Positions 12,572 through 25,785 of a stretch of 64,000 bases of DNA are shown in pieces (position 1 is the stretch's first letter; every line of letters begins with the position of its first letter). The stretch covers positions 7,049,501 through 7,113,500 of the forward strand of contig CM007989.1 of the NCBI GenBank assembly GCA_002189035.1, in the 5' to 3' direction. The translations under genes and the position numbers were made by a program. The notes below the pieces were generated by a model. It did not search any database, was not told where the DNA came from, and saw only the letters and a program-made list of their open reading frames with translations. The stretch comes from Utricularia gibba. Lineage: Eukaryota > Streptophyta > Magnoliopsida > Lamiales > Lentibulariaceae.

Positions 12572-15500
12572 ATGGATACAAATAGCAAGACATGTTCCCC
12601 TGGCAAGATCACAGGAAAAGCTTCTCCTAAAGGCCACAATGAAAGCTGCCACTGTGGGAACTGTAATGATGAATTTCGCTGCATGAGTAAAGGACTTCGT
12701 ATCCATTCAAACGAAGTGGCAGAGGCAGAATTAAGTACAAAGTCGAGCAAGCTTTGTCGTGAAGACAGTGAACCTAATAAAAGTGGAAGGGGGTGCTGTG
12801 ACAAAGTGTATCCATCTGAAAATCCAACAGGAAATCCAGAACCGCCGTTTCCAAGTTTTAGTGGTGACGGAGTTCAGGTTCATCCCTCAATTTCTCAGCT
12901 AAAAAGTGAAGATACATCGTCATCATTCAACTCCTCTCTCTACAGGTGTTGAGCTTTTTCTTGTGTCACTTGAATAAGCCGTATTTTCAATTAGTCTGAG
13001 ATTGTAGCTTGTCTTCTATGCCATATCCTAATTAAGTCATCTTTATATTTTTTTTGACATAGGAGCGATGGTGATGAGGGAGAAGATTCCACGAGTACCT
13101 TCTACAGTGCTTCAAATGATTACTTCCATGATTTCACGGATATAGATTCAAGTGATATATTTTACAGCTTCTTGACATCAGGATCAAGGTCTTCAAGCTC
13201 AGCATCTACACCCCATCCTCATTCTGGTGGAGATGTCCACTATGTGCAAAGCTATAGTCCTATGAGTAGTAGTAGTTCCTTCAGTCAGCATCGGGGTGCT
13301 ATACAGCAGCCTGCTGAAAAGATCTGGGATGCAGGAAGTACGAGTGGTCTGCAAGTGCACCATAAGAGTGAAAAGTTGCCAAAGCTCGTGGATTTTGAAA
13401 TGAACAATCTTATATGGCTTCCTCCTCCACCAGAAGATGTCAATGATGACACGGACAACTTATTTACATCCCATGATGACAATGACGAAGGGGGGAATTT
13501 AGGTGATGGGAACCTTCCTACTGCTGATGTTGATATCTTATTTCCTGTCAAGGATGTTGATTGCAAGGAGCCGTTAAAAAGTATTGTAATGGCTCATTTT
13601 AAAGCTCTCGTGTCACAGCTTGTGCATGCACAACATGTGGCACTGGGGGATTGGCTTGAAGTAATAACAGCTATTGCACTGCAAGCCGCAAAATATATAA
13701 AGCCTGATACTAGCAAAGGAGGCAGCATGGATCCTTGTGATTATTTGAAGATCAAGTGTGTTGCTTCTGGACATCGCAGCGAGAGGTAAATATTCAATTC
13801 CATAAAAGGATGTTGTAGATAGCCCTGTGACAAATTTTTAGACCCTGGTGGAAGGTGTAGTAATTGTTTGTTATGATTTTTATAAAAGTTGATATTGTGA
13901 GTCTCGTGGATGACTACTGCTGGCTGAAGCCACCAAGGTAGCTTTGTCTTCTGGTGAAGAATTTAACAAATTTTGAAATCTCAACCAAATGGTGAAGCTT
14001 CCAGTCTCATGTTTCGCTCCACAGCATTATATCTTTTAGAAGACTTTATGGTTATAACCATGCAGTTTTAGTTTGTATTGATGAAACACTGATTTCTGAT
14101 TCGTAGCTGTTATTGGTTCAAGTAAGTGCACGGCTGATCTTTTTAATTTTGCTTGTGTCTAAGCCAGTTTTGTTTTCATCTTTCAAATATGCAGCAAAGT
14201 GGTCAAGGGAATAGCTTGTACGAAGAATATAAAACACAAGCGTATGATGTCACACTACAACAATGCTAGGTTACTGATATTAGGAGGTTCTTTGGAATAT
14301 GAAAAGACACACGATGGGCTGGCATCTGTTCAGGCACTCTTACAACAGGTTCTATTCTGACGTATGACAAAGGATTATGGAATTTGTTTAATTGCTTGAT
14401 CTGATTTTAACTTTTGCATCAGGAAAATGATTATCTGAATACTGTTGTCTCAAAGATTGCGGCACATCATCCTAATGTTCTCCTTGTTGAAAGAACAGTA
14501 TCTTCATATGCTTTAAATATTCTGTATGAAAAGGATATATCTGTCGTTCTCAATGTTAAGAGACCCTTATTGGAGAGGATTGCTAGATGCACTACTGCCA
14601 ACATAATTCCATCAACTGAGCATATATCCTCAGCAAAGTTAGGCCATTGTGAACTCTTTTATTTGGAGAAGTTAACTGAAGACCATGAGACAGCCAATCA
14701 ACTCAACAAAAAGCCCTCAAAAACCTTGATGTTTTTTGAAGGGTGCTTGAGGCGTGTGTGCTGCACGGTATTGTGCCTTATTATGTATGAGCTTTCATGG
14801 TTTTAATTGTGTACAAGAATCACAGTTAATGCATAATTTGATTTCCAGATTGTGTTGAAGGGCGCACCTCGTGGAGAACTGAAGAAAGTGAAGCAGTTAT
14901 TACCATATGCTGTCTTTGCAGCATATCATCTGCTACTAGAGACATCTTTTCTTGCAAATGAGGGCGCTTGTCTTCCTGACATGGATTTGATATCGTCAAG
15001 ACTTAGATCAGAAACAATTTCCATGTGTATGCTACCCACTGATTCTGAAAGCATTACCTGTTACAAAGGAGAAGCCAATCTCTCTAGTATGGATTCCCAA
15101 ACAGAGGATCTTTTGTTGGATCATGGATTAGAAGACTCCCTGTCTGAGCTTAAAAACAGTAGCCATGATTATTTTTCAGTGCCAGATGGAGGCGAGCTTT
15201 GTGAATGTGAAAACACTGATGCTCCTCTTGCTCGTGATGATGCAACTTCAAGATTTTCATCTGATCCTGTTAAGGCACCAGTCAGTCGAGGAGATTGTGA
15301 TACTGATGAAGTTGAAGTTTGTAATACTGAAAAAGTTGATGATGCTGTGGCATTGGATGAACACATTTGTGCCAATGACAATAATCAGAGCATATTAGTT
15401 TCATTTTCTAGCCACTGTATGGTGAATGAAACTGCATGTGAAAAGACTCGGCTGCTTCGTGTGAAATTTTATGGCCCATCTGACAAGCCACTGGGGAGAT

Positions 15501-18500
15501 ATCTCAGGGATTATCTTTTTGATCAGGTAATCCTTCTTTGCACTTGCATTTACTTGCTTTCTCGATTCATTCTCCAACTTCTCTAATTGAGTACTTTTCT
15601 GCAGTCCAATGATTGCAAATGCTGTCATGAACCAATTGGTGCCCATGTCATGTGTTATACTCACAAAAATGCTAATCTGACAATAAAAGTCAGACATCTA
15701 CCGTCAGTTAAGCTTCCTGGAGAACGAGATGGAAAGATATGGATGTGGCATCGATGCCTCAGTTGTGAATTCGTAGATGGAGTTCCACCTGCAACCAACA
15801 GAGTTGTAATGTCCGATATTGCATGGGGGCTTTCATTTGGAAAGTTTCTTGAACTTAGTTTCTGTAGTCATGTTACAGGAAACCGTGCAGCTTCTTGTGG
15901 CCATTCGCTACAACGTGACTGCCTAAGGTTCTTTGGGTATGTGAGATTTACTTGCCAACATTCATGTTCTGATCAACAATATCATCTCATCAATATTATC
16001 TTTTTGGTTGTTTATTTCAGGTTTGGTAGTATGGTTGCTTCTTTCCAGTATTCCAAAATTGATATTCTCTCCGTTCATTTGCCACCGTCAATTCTTGAAT
16101 TCAGTCACCCCATTGAGCAGAACTGGATCAGGAGGGAAGCATATGAGGTTTGTGACTTTATATGAACATAGCAATGCAGTTGTTATGAATAAATGTTTAC
16201 AAATACCTTGACGTCCTTTATCTTGATTGAAGCTTTTTGAAAAATCGGAAGCATTTTACGCGGAGATATCGAGTATGCTCGAAGCTCTTAAGATGAATAG
16301 CCTAAACAGCATGGATGGATTTTCCGATGAGAGTGAATTGCATAGGAGGGTAACTGAGCTGAACGATAAGCTCGTGAAAGAAAAAAATCAATACAAGGTG
16401 AGCACCAAATTTCAGTAGTCTACTTAGCTTGACAATTCCGGAGTCCATCTGCACCAATATTTGGCTCTCTTTTTTTGTTTGGTAAAAAAAATGGACTTTC
16501 TACCTTGCAGGATTTGCATCGACTCGCCAACAAAGAAATCAGTCAAATGGATCAGGCGAAATCTGATTTTCTTGAATTAGAACGTTTGAGTGGTTCTCTT
16601 GCCATGAGTTATCAGTCATGGGATGATAATTTGTACTCGCTGGAAGAGCTTCTTGCAAGAAACACAATCCCAGAGGCTCAAAATGATTATCATATTGGGC
16701 CATCAGATGCAGACAAGCTTTCAAATGGCATTGCATATGATGTTGATTGTCAAGATTTCATTCCAGAATCTTATGAACGGAAAAAGACAAGTGAGGTGAT
16801 GAGTTATTCCCCTGCTGAGAATCTAAGAGAGGTGGAAAGAATGCCTGGAAATGGGGGAAATGCTATCAATAATCGTTCACTAGTTCGACTTCGATCAGAT
16901 GCATCTATCCTATCTGATCGCATAGATTCTGCATGGTCAGGTTTTTGTGAAGATATTGTCACTGATTTGGGCCCTGTTGCGGAGTTTGAACCTGCCGAGC
17001 CAATTGAGCGGTCGAGTTCTTCACCACTTGACCATCTAGGAACAATGTGCAAAAGTGAAGGTGTTGTGAAAAATATGCCATTAGCTCGACTTCAATCTGA
17101 TGCGTCCATCCTTTCTGATCGCATAGATTCTGCATGGTCAGGTGTTGATCAGTCACTGATTGAGGATGATCCAAGCATGTCTCAAACTACATCTTTCCGA
17201 CAAAGAAGCAGGCTGATGGAAACATCAAGAGAGAGTTCATTTGATTCTGCTCAGAGAGCTCAAGAAAGAATGAGGAAACGGCTTCATCCATCTTCCTTGT
17301 ACTTGTCTACACAACGAGGATTTCATTCTTCCGCTGATCTTCAAACAATGACCAGGGATCCTTGTGATTCTGGAAAAATGGATCTTGCTTCTCCTGTTGT
17401 GCCACTGGAGGATGTTGCTTTTGATAATGAGCCAACCAACATTGTATCGTATGCCCTTGGTTCCAAAGAGTATGAAGACTGGATTTTCAATAGGAAAGTG
17501 TCTGGGAACGAAGGAGTCTCACACAGTGGGCTTCTCGCGAGGTTGAATTCTCTAGTTCCTGACCTTTCACCTTGGCATTCCTTCAGTTCAGCCAATGGAG
17601 ATCACACCAACAATGGAGTTTTCACCATTGATGACCAGAATGGCTCTCCTCATCTTCACATTTCTTTCGCTTCTGGGAAGGTCAAGTATTCGGTGATATG
17701 CTACTTCGCAAAGAATTTCGATGCTCTTCGCAGAAAATGCTGCCCCAGTGAAACCGATTTCATACGCTCCCTCAGCCGCTGCAGAAAATGGGGTGCCCAA
17801 GGAGGGAAGAGCAACGTCTACTTTGCAAAGTCCCTGGATGAACGCTTTGTAATCAAACAGGTGACCAAGACTGAGCTGGAGTCTTTTGAAGAATTCGGTC
17901 CCAACTACTTCAAGTATCTGACTGAAGCCGTTGGCCTCCACAGCCCAACTTGCCTCGCCAAAGTTCTTGGCATTTACCAGGTTCTAAAAGCTTTTCGGCT
18001 CGGCTTCCTCACTGCATTCCTCTGGCTTTGTGGATCGGAGTAACATTTTCTGATCTGCAGGTGTCTGCAAGGCAAGTGAAAGGAGGCAAAGAGGTGAAGA
18101 AGATGGATTTGATGGTAATGGAGAACCTCTTCTTCAAAAGAAGCATCTCCAAAGTGTATGATCTGAAGGGGTCAGTTCGCTCCCGCTACATCTCAGACAC
18201 AAGAGGGTCGTGCAAAGTACTCCTGGACATGAATCTTCTGGAAACAGTATGCAAGAACCCCATCTTCGTGGGGAGCAAAGCGAAGCGAAATCTGGAGAGA
18301 GCTGTCTGGAACGACACACATTTTCTAGCAGTAAGACCACGCTTGCACAATCCACATAAACCTACCTTCATGGTCCTTCACTCTGTGATGCAATTTATCG
18401 TTGTGTGCAGTCAGTGGACGTGATGGACTACTCGTTGCTGGTGGGGGTGGACGAGGAACGAAAGGAGTTGGTGATGGGGATCATAGACTTCATGAGGCAG

Positions 18501-18665
18501 TACACTTGGGATAAGCATTTGGAGACATGGGTGAAAGCATCTGGGATTCTGGGAGGACCCAAAAACGTCTCTCCCACAATTATTTCTCCAAAGCAGTACA
18601 AGAAACGGTTCAGGAAAGCTATGACTTCATATTTTCTTACTGTTCCTGATCAATGGACATCATAG
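12572..18665 (+). CDS. FAB1: FAB1-type 1-phosphatidylinositol-3-phosphate 5-kinase (PIKfyve homolog lacking FYVE)
   Basis: Phosphorylates PI3P to PI(3,5)P2 on endosomal and vacuolar membranes. Eleven exons join in phase: 12572-12945, 13063-13785, 14195-14348, 14423-14767, 14849-15526, 15605-15936, 16021-16147, 16233-16397, 16511-17980, 18061-18330, 18411-18665, giving 1630 residues, about the length of Arabidopsis FAB1C. No FYVE finger is seen, only a short Cys cluster (CHCGNC) near residue 28. The CCT/TCP1 chaperonin-like domain covers roughly residues 265-600 (VLLVERTVSSYALN). The conserved Cys-rich region follows (CKCCHEPIGAHVMCYTH, then WMWHRCLSCE). The linker carries a duplicated 21-residue motif. 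The C-terminal PIPK kinase (about 1300-1625) has the ATP lysine in FVIKQVTKTELESFEEFG, the MDYSLLVG motif and GIIDFMRQYTWDKH. The start could instead be the in-frame ATG-less extension upstream (12503), but 12572 is the first ATG of this exon. Confidence 0.93.
16880..17143 (+). repeat. Duplicated 21-residue motif inside FAB1 exon 9
   Basis: Two copies, at 16880-16942 and 17081-17143, encode LVRLRSDASILSDRIDSAWS and LARLQSDASILSDRIDSAWS (plus a Gly), separated by about 46 residues. Related single copies are present in FAB1 linkers in other plants. The motif is Ser-rich and could be a docking or phosphorylation site. Confidence 0.8.
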
Positions 18666-19359
18666 ACCATTGTCGCTTCCTCTATATTCTTCATTCTTTT
18701 CAAACCACAGTTCTCTGCGTTGTAATTACGATTCTCATAAAGCAAGTGCTGTTTACACAAATCATGAGCTAAGTAAACTTCATTGGCATTTGATCGTTCT
18801 GCTGAGACTTGATGGTGTCTTTACCATCATTAGAGGTAATCAAAGCTCAAATGGGTAGTGATAATGATAGATATTTTGCCTTACGTAGGTGTGATCGGTT
18901 TTGGTTTGGAAGCAAATGGTTTTCTTAAACCGCCAATTTATCAAACCGAATTCGGAATCAAACAGTTATTGTTTAAATGAATAATGCATTTCCCACGTTG
19001 TTGTGAATGTTATGAATGAATTTTAATTTTGCTGAATCATTTCTAGATATTCTTAGCATTCATTACAATTGTCTAGAATTGATCTAGATATCTTTAGGAA
19101 TTAGAATGAGAGCTTAAAAATTTCTACAAATTTAAATTAAACAAAATATACAATTCAATTCATTGTATAATGAATAATCAATTGAAAATATAAAATTAAA
19201 ATATACAAATATTCGCATGCACCTATAACGGGTCATATGGATGACTTAATAAACATTTCCAACATCTACATTACTCATAAAAACCGTCAATTTCATACTG
19301 GTGAAAACTGATGGAGTAACCAATTACAACACTAGCTTCTAGTAATGGGTATCAGTCAT
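18666..19359. other. FAB1 3' flank, AT-rich
   Basis: The first 200 bases probably include the FAB1 3' UTR. The remainder is AT-rich spacer without genes or clear repeats. Confidence 0.5.
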
Positions 19360-19650
19360 TTTGCATGGAAAACTTCTGCATATGCAGTGTTCAATTTGGG
19401 AATCAAAACTTCTGCAGAGGCCTGTGGCTTGGAATGCTGTCGGGTGTATCTATACAGACGATCACGTGTGGAACTTGGAGAAACAGGTCTTTTCTCCGTT
19501 TCTTTCGTTTTTTTTCCCTTACAACAGCTGCATTGCACCCGACTAGGAAACATCATGCTAATCATTTGCTCCATGTTTGTGTCAAAAAACAGTCACATGA
19601 GGCAAGAAAAAGGCTTCCTTCATCAGGCGGAGAAAGTGTCCGGATGCTGC
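19360..19650 (+). pseudogene. Relic of the last two exons of a MATE transporter
   Basis: The DNA from about 19415 to 19650 aligns by eye with the end of the intact MATE gene at 28600-28810. AGAGGCCTGTGGCTTGGAAT matches AGAGGTCTGTGGCTTGGAAT, giving RGLWLGMLSGVSIQTI against RGLWLGILCGVSVQTI. About 20 bases encoding the end of the last helix are missing, and GAGAAACAGGTCTT (donor) is retained. The intervening intron is recognisable (ACTAGGAAACATCATGCTAA against ATTGGGAACAATGATGCTTA), and the final exon (ATGAGGCAAGAAAAAGGC against CTGAGGCGAGGAAAAGGC) lacks its functional GT-type start. Introns are retained, so this is a DNA-level duplication, not a processed copy. No upstream MATE exons are present nearby. 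Confidence 0.8.
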
Positions 19651-20064
19651 ATGAGCCAGAGAATCGGATTTATTATCATTTTTTCTTTTTGTTATTGCAC
19701 GAACACAGAAATTGACTTTCGTCGGCTGCTTGTTGACCGCCATCTTTCCGACAAACAACAAATCAAACAACTTGAATTTATGTCATACTCTCAGCATTTT
19801 CGAATAGTGATTTTTGCACGTGGCGACAAGAAAATGGTCCCAGACCCAGAAATTTCGATTTGGGAGAAAGTAAAAGATGAGGTTGGATGTACATAAATCA
19901 TGACAAATCTTCTATAAAATTGCTCTAGAACAAAAGAACTGGAGGAGTTTGTGCTGTGTTCTGGTGCAGCAACAAGTTGGAGGAGTTACTACTGATCTGG
20001 TGCAACAGACCGTGAACCCAATTGTTGGCTTCTCCTGGTTTATGTAATAATGTATGCTGATCTT

Positions 20065-21020
20065 CTAGGAGGCTGCAACAAGCTGCCGTACCTCCCCTTC
20101 CGTCACCGCCCTGAATCCGACTCTCCTCTGCAATGCAAAACAACCAGATGTCAGGGATCACCATCCTTTCTAAAAGAGGGCACGCTTTATACTTTTATGG
20201 GAGTGCTGTGAACATGGAAAGTCAAACATGGCTGTGGGGGTTTGGTATTATCTGTAGGCCGAATCAGAGAACAGTGCTGAAAATCGATTTGAAGGTCAAA
20301 TCAGTGAGATGTTTGGTTGGGATTGAAAAATCGATTACGTTCTGAAGTTAATCCAACGTGAAAGTTCTTTGGATTATTTTTCAGGTGTTGTGGAGATGAA
20401 AATGTCTGAATTTTGCATGTGGAGGAAACGTGGATTACCTCACGGGGTTTGGTGGCGTGTTGCGGTGTTGGATTCTGAGGGCGGGAACTCCCCCTGGCTG
20501 CCTCGCCTCCGTCGGTGGCTAAGCCAAGGTTGTATATCTTCCTCGCCGCCTCAGCTCCGCCGTTACTCTCCGCCATCAGCCTTTCCACCTCCGCCTTGGG
20601 CACCCGCATTTTCACCCTCATTCCGCTCACCGAACCGCCTTCCTCCGAGGCCACCTCGATACGCTCCTTGTGGAATATCGACAAATCCGAAGACGAGCGG
20701 CGCGCCAGCATGAGGCTCTCCAGCCGATCCTTGGCGCTCATCTGGATATCCGAACGCACCCGCCGCGGCACCGGCTGCTCCGGCAGCTTAGGCAGCTCGA
20801 TGAGGAAGTAAAGCCTACCCGGCTTCAGCTCCTCCTGCGGCTCCAACGCCTTCGCTCGCACCCCAAAATACTTCACGGCCTCCGATTCCATCAGCGAGTG
20901 CCCCGGATGGCCCGAAAGAACCGACGCCGCCCGTACCGGTGCCGGGAGCTTGAACGTCTCCCCGGTGACCTTCATCACCTTTGCAGTCCTCTTCTTCTTC
21001 ACTCCCAAGGCGTTCCCCAT
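20065..21020 (-). CDS. PADRE (DUF4228) domain protein
   Basis: A plant-specific small stress-response family of unknown biochemistry. Two exons on the minus strand: 21020-20439 and 20127-20065, joined in phase 0 at KPRE|RRVGFR, giving 214 residues. The start is the MGNALGVKKK methionine (21020), an N-myristoylation-type start; a longer upstream frame is open but does not resemble the family. The PADRE core is at residues 1-90 (KVMKVTGETFKLPAPVRAAS, then LKPGRLYFLIELPK). The middle is disordered with SAKDRLESLMLARRSSSDLS, a conserved family motif, and the end is basic (RRVGFRAVTEGEV), also typical. The 63-base last exon was found only by following the GTAATC donor to a TTGCAG acceptor. No neighbour suggests a function. 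Confidence 0.88.
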
Positions 21021-23190
21021 CTGCAGCCAAAACCCTGATTCTCTTGTGGGAGGAAGCAGGATGTATATAATGGATCCAGGGATGCGGTTGCATGGAGAAG
21101 TCAATTTGTTTGAAAAGAGGGCTACTCCTTTATTGACAAGTAGTGGGAATTTTGTGTCTTCAATTTCCATCCCATCTTCCTTCCTGGTCTGGTAGTTGTT
21201 GTTGCAGAGATTTGTCCAATCATTATTGTGTTAAATAACATATGTTAAATTCTTTAAGAAATAGTATTTAATACTATGAATTAGTTATGAAGTTGGTTTT
21301 TTTATTTATTTACATATTGATTTGTAATGAAATATAAATGTATATAATAAATAATAATATATCAATATATATTCTTTACTATTAATGAATAAAAAGGGAA
21401 TAATATCACTTCAATGATTTTACGCATGCAAAGTTATTTTTTTAAAATATCAAACACGTGATAAATAATTCTTTTATTAAGTAATAATCTTTACCAAATA
21501 TACACAATTTTTTCAAATCAATTGTTTTGGTGTAAATTAATTTTATCTACATTTTTTAATGACGTATTTTATAATATACGTATAATTTGTAAAGCACTTG
21601 CATAATTTCTTCAATTATTTCAAATCAATACATTACATAATGTGGTATGATTGTTTTGTTTTCGAGAGTGTCTTAAGAAATACATATATTTGATAGACAT
21701 GTTAAATATTTTCATAAACTCTCCAATTATATTAATCAAAGTCATTTTCTTAAATAATTTTTTGTAAATTAATATCATTTTAATCTTTTTCTAAAATGTG
21801 TCTATTAAAGATATTTTCAATTATAGTCATATAACATATGTTTAATATATATATTTATAGAAAAAATTACACGAATTGTCTCCCTTTTTTGTATAAATGA
21901 TACAATTGATTCTTATAAACAATGTTTTAATCTTCATTATTTCAATATCATTTATAATTAATCCTCACTATTCATACAAAATAATCTCTACTATTTACAT
22001 TATTTGATATTCAATTTAAAACTCTATTTTTTTTATACAATTCAATTTTACTATTATCGACCATCGTCCACTTGTAGCCCATGCACCCACCACCATGATA
22101 GGCGAAGCTATGCAAGCGTGGGCGTGGACAAAGGCGACATTGCCAAAAAAAAAGAGAATTAATTTTTTAAAATTATAAAATAATGAGAATTAAATATGTA
22201 GATTTTCAAATATTAATGATTAATTATAACTAGCATTTAAATAATGGATACAGAAAATGATTGAAATAAAAAAATTAGGAATTAAATATACTCATTACAT
22301 GTGTGAATTAAATATATTTGATATGTTAAAATTTAAGGATTAAATATATCATTAAAGAATTAATCATACCATTTTTATTAAATATTGTAGATTAATTATA
22401 CCCATTTTAAAAACCGTGGAAATATATGCACAAATAAACTATTAATTAAAATGTACTACTAAATACATATGAATAACAATTGACTATTTATTGTCACATG
22501 TCCATTTCCTATATTTGTAACAAATTCAAGACCATAGGAATTTTACTTGTGTGCTGTTGAATATTGAACTCATAGTTTAGATTTTAGAAGAAGAAGAAAC
22601 CCTAAGGATAAGGTTCACATGAGTCATTATTACCTTTTGTAAAAGTCCTATACGTGCACGTTCTTTTTTCATAATTTTCAAAGATTTTTCTTATTTTTGA
22701 ATGTAAAAGAAGCTAAAAATCCCTTGTTCTAACCACGTAATTTATCTTTATAAATTTTAAAAGTAACCAATAGCTTCATATTAGTTTAAACCCCCACGTG
22801 TTATTACAAGAGAATTCCGAACCTTCGTCTTTAAAACTATGCACGCCAGAATTACTATTTATAGGGGTAAAACTGGTAATTCATAAATGACTGGGGGATC
22901 TTTTGGTAATTTTCTTGATGATGAAAAGAATTTTGGGTAAAACGGTGACTAGGCAGCGAGATCAACCAAGATGGACCGTCCACGTCAATCACGGGTGTGA
23001 AACCTGAAAATTCGACACGACCCCACGTGGAACAGTTTGACTTGGTCTTCACCTCAACAATTATTATTTGACTCTTACTTATTTTATTTTTTTAAAAAAA
23101 GAGAATAATAGTTTCATTTTCACCTATGTTTTAGTGGTATTAATTTATAATGAGGAAAAAAATATGGGCCTTTTGTAAAGCTCAATACCC
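21021..23190. other. Upstream region of PADRE gene and AT-rich spacer
   Basis: The 200 bases above 21020 should hold the PADRE promoter and leader. 21200-22800 is AT-rich and gene-free. 22790-23050 contains two CACGTG or CCACGTG G-box-like sites (about 22795 and 23023) near the start of the MAF1 transcription unit. Confidence 0.5.
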
Positions 23191-23723
23191 ATGGGCCGTG
23201 GTGGAGGCTTCCAGCTCGTTACTGCTGGAAACGGAAATGGAATATTCTGGGGTTTCATTCGGCTGGAAACCGCGTTTTTAAGCAAAATCGTTGCTGCGCA
23301 ATTAATGCGACCTCTCGAGTCGAAGGGAACGTTCACCTCTATCCGAAATCGACGCTACCGAGATCTGGTTCCCAGACGATTCCTTGGTATGGATTCTAAA
23401 ATGCTGTCCTTTGAAAGGTTTTCTATTCTGTGCGCGCTTCATTTCTTTTGTCTGTTTCTCCTTGTCCTTGATTTGAGCGGTTTGGGGTTTTTTTTTTTTT
23501 TTTTTGGTTTGGTGGTCGTCGCTGTTGGCGAGTATGAAATGCGAAAATTTGAATTATCGTGTTCTGTAGGGTGGTATGATTTTACATTCCAGATCTTTGT
23601 GCTTGGGGGTGAATCACCTTATTGGTGTAAATTTTACACAGCATGAGAATTTGATTTGTATTTTATGAATGGCGCAGGTATCAATATTAAGTTTTGAAAC
23701 TGTTGTCTTCAATTGTGCGTATC

Positions 23724-25785
23724 ATGAAGTACATGGAATATACCCCACTTGAACGGTATGTATTTAGTTTTGGGAAGTGAGGAAATCTTTATAAGTATTT
23801 GATGTTATTATTATGTCGATAGTTTTGCCACTAATTATTGGTATGTACGTACAGAATAAATGATTTCGTGAGCCATTTAAATCTTGGAGAAAGAACAATT
23901 AGAGGCTGTCTGGAGGCTTATTCTTGTAAGTTTGAGGATTTATAAATGCTTGGACTGGAATCTGTGTTGCAAGTGAAAAGGGGATGCATAAAGTTATTTG
24001 CTGAACTTGCTTCTGTAGGCAAACACACAAGTACGGATAAGAAGCTTTCTCTTAGTTTGGAAAATGAGGTGGGCTCTTCTCTTCTGGGTTTTTTTTTTCG
24101 GCATCCTGAGCATCCTCTATTTCAGTAGTTGTGTTCATCAAGTGAGGAACTTCATGTGGAACACAACGTAAAAGAATGATTTAGGAAATTTTGCATCATT
24201 TTGTCTCCTTTCCGCCATCAGGTTGTAAATGAGGCCAAATTACTTTAGATTCGTTTCTTGAATCTCAGGACGGTTTTATTTCTTTCTAATACTTTGTTTT
24301 ACTATACCACTTATTGAGCATTCTCTTTTTTTTTTCTGTGTTATAGTAGCTTTCATATGTACCGTGAGGTATAATTTTACCAAAATTAATACCTGCCACC
24401 CCCCACCCCATCCCCTCTCTCACAACTATAAGCGGGAGTGGTTCATGCTGGCACTTTTTTGTTACAGATTCTTGATCATCTTGGGAAGTCTTCGGATACT
24501 GACTCCTGTTCACCAGTTGAATATCTACTTAGTAGATCCAGGTATTATAAATATATATAATTTTCCACTGTATTTTGTGACGTGACCATTACCCATCCTT
24601 GATTGGCAGCCGGAAGACTTTGATATACCTTCTTCTAACTCTTCATCATATCTACCCCGAGCACAACTTCAGGTAACCCTGTATCGTATTGAGGTAGAAG
24701 AAAGGATTATGGGTAATGCCTCTATCAGCTTTCTCAGCGATGTGGCATCCCATTATATAGTCCTTTCTTAATGAACTTGGGAGTGTTGTCAGAAGGTTTG
24801 ACAAACAGTTTAGATTACTGTTGCTCTGATAGGAGCTGAGAGTTCAAGTCTCTCCATTTCCCAAATTATGGCCGATTGATATCCTTTCATCACTCATCAT
24901 TTTCTTTGTGGGTTTTGGGTGCTTTTATCAGTATACTTTATGCATGTTTTTTTATATTCTACAACGAATCATCTTCTGGCTTAGCAGTGCAATGAAGGCG
25001 CACATGTATTTTACCGAAGAAACGTGGGATTCCTTCAGGCAGATCTTTGATGCCTATATGTATGAAGCCTGCAGGGTAATTGCTTATGGATCTTCTCCCA
25101 ATATTTGAGTCGTGCTAGTCATGAAACCTCTTGAAGAATGGATCTTCGTGCCTGATTTGTTTATTGTAATGCATTCAATTAAATTCAATGCATATATGCA
25201 TTCATGTTAAACTTGGTAAAGCTTTAAATCACAGGAATGGCTTGAGGAGAATGATGATGGGACCCTGCTCGAAACCTTGTACAAGGCTTTAGATGAGGTA
25301 GTATCGGTTATGAAGGGATTCCGGAAAGGGAAAAAACAGATACTAGGGATCACAGGGGACTTTTGTCTGACACTTGCAGGTTGTGAATGTACCCGAGTGT
25401 GAAATCTACAGTTACAACCCTTCTGTTGAAGATGATCCTTGGTTTGAAAAAGGAGCCATGTAAGCCTAGAAAGCTACTTATCCACGCATCCTATTCCACC
25501 ATTGGCTCCCGCTCCATCAGCTACTAATTTCCATTTTCTGTTCATTGAATCTCACTTTGCAGATGGTCTTACCATTTCTTCTTTTACAATCGAGGTCTCA
25601 AGCGGGTCGTTGCTCTTTGCTTCTGCTGCGTAAGGTAATACCCAATTACTTGTATCAGTTCGATGGCAAGGAAGTGTTCTGGTTCAACCAATTTTCTTGA
25701 CTGCTACAGTAATTTGGTTGGCGAACGCTTCTTAGAGTCTAATCCGGACGACGATGGCGAAATTTTCGTTGATATGGATATATAA
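23724..25785 (+). CDS. MAF1: MAF1, repressor of RNA polymerase III
   Basis: A conserved nuclear and cytoplasmic regulator that binds Pol III and represses tRNA and 5S rRNA transcription under stress. Ten short exons join in phase: 23724-23755, 23855-23925, 24019-24068, 24468-24541, 24610-24672, 24988-25075, 25235-25297, 25380-25459, 25563-25634, 25710-25785; total 222 residues, the usual plant length. Diagnostic stretches: MKYMEYTPLERINDF, HLNLGERTIRGCLEAYSCKH, TDKKLSLSLENEILDHLGKS, SPVEYLLSRSSRKTLIYL, YKALDEVVNVPECEIYSYNP and GAIWSYHFFFYNRGLKRVVA. It ends with an acidic tail (NPDDDGEIFVDMDI). A 5' UTR exon probably lies around 23190-23385 with its intron ending at 23677. The protein is uncharged in the mid-loop as in other plant MAF1s; no lesion was seen. 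Confidence 0.95.

Noticed and set aside
19345..19896. 183-codon plus-strand open frame
   Set aside because: Mostly in the wrong frame of the MATE relic plus unrelated flank; not a gene.
20301..20438. C-terminal extension of the PADRE open frame
   Set aside because: It reads through the GTAATC donor; splicing to 20127 gives the family-typical end.
24840..24875. tRNA-like B box (GTTCAAGTC) in a MAF1 intron
   Set aside because: No matching A box, no cloverleaf stems; at best a worn SINE fragment.
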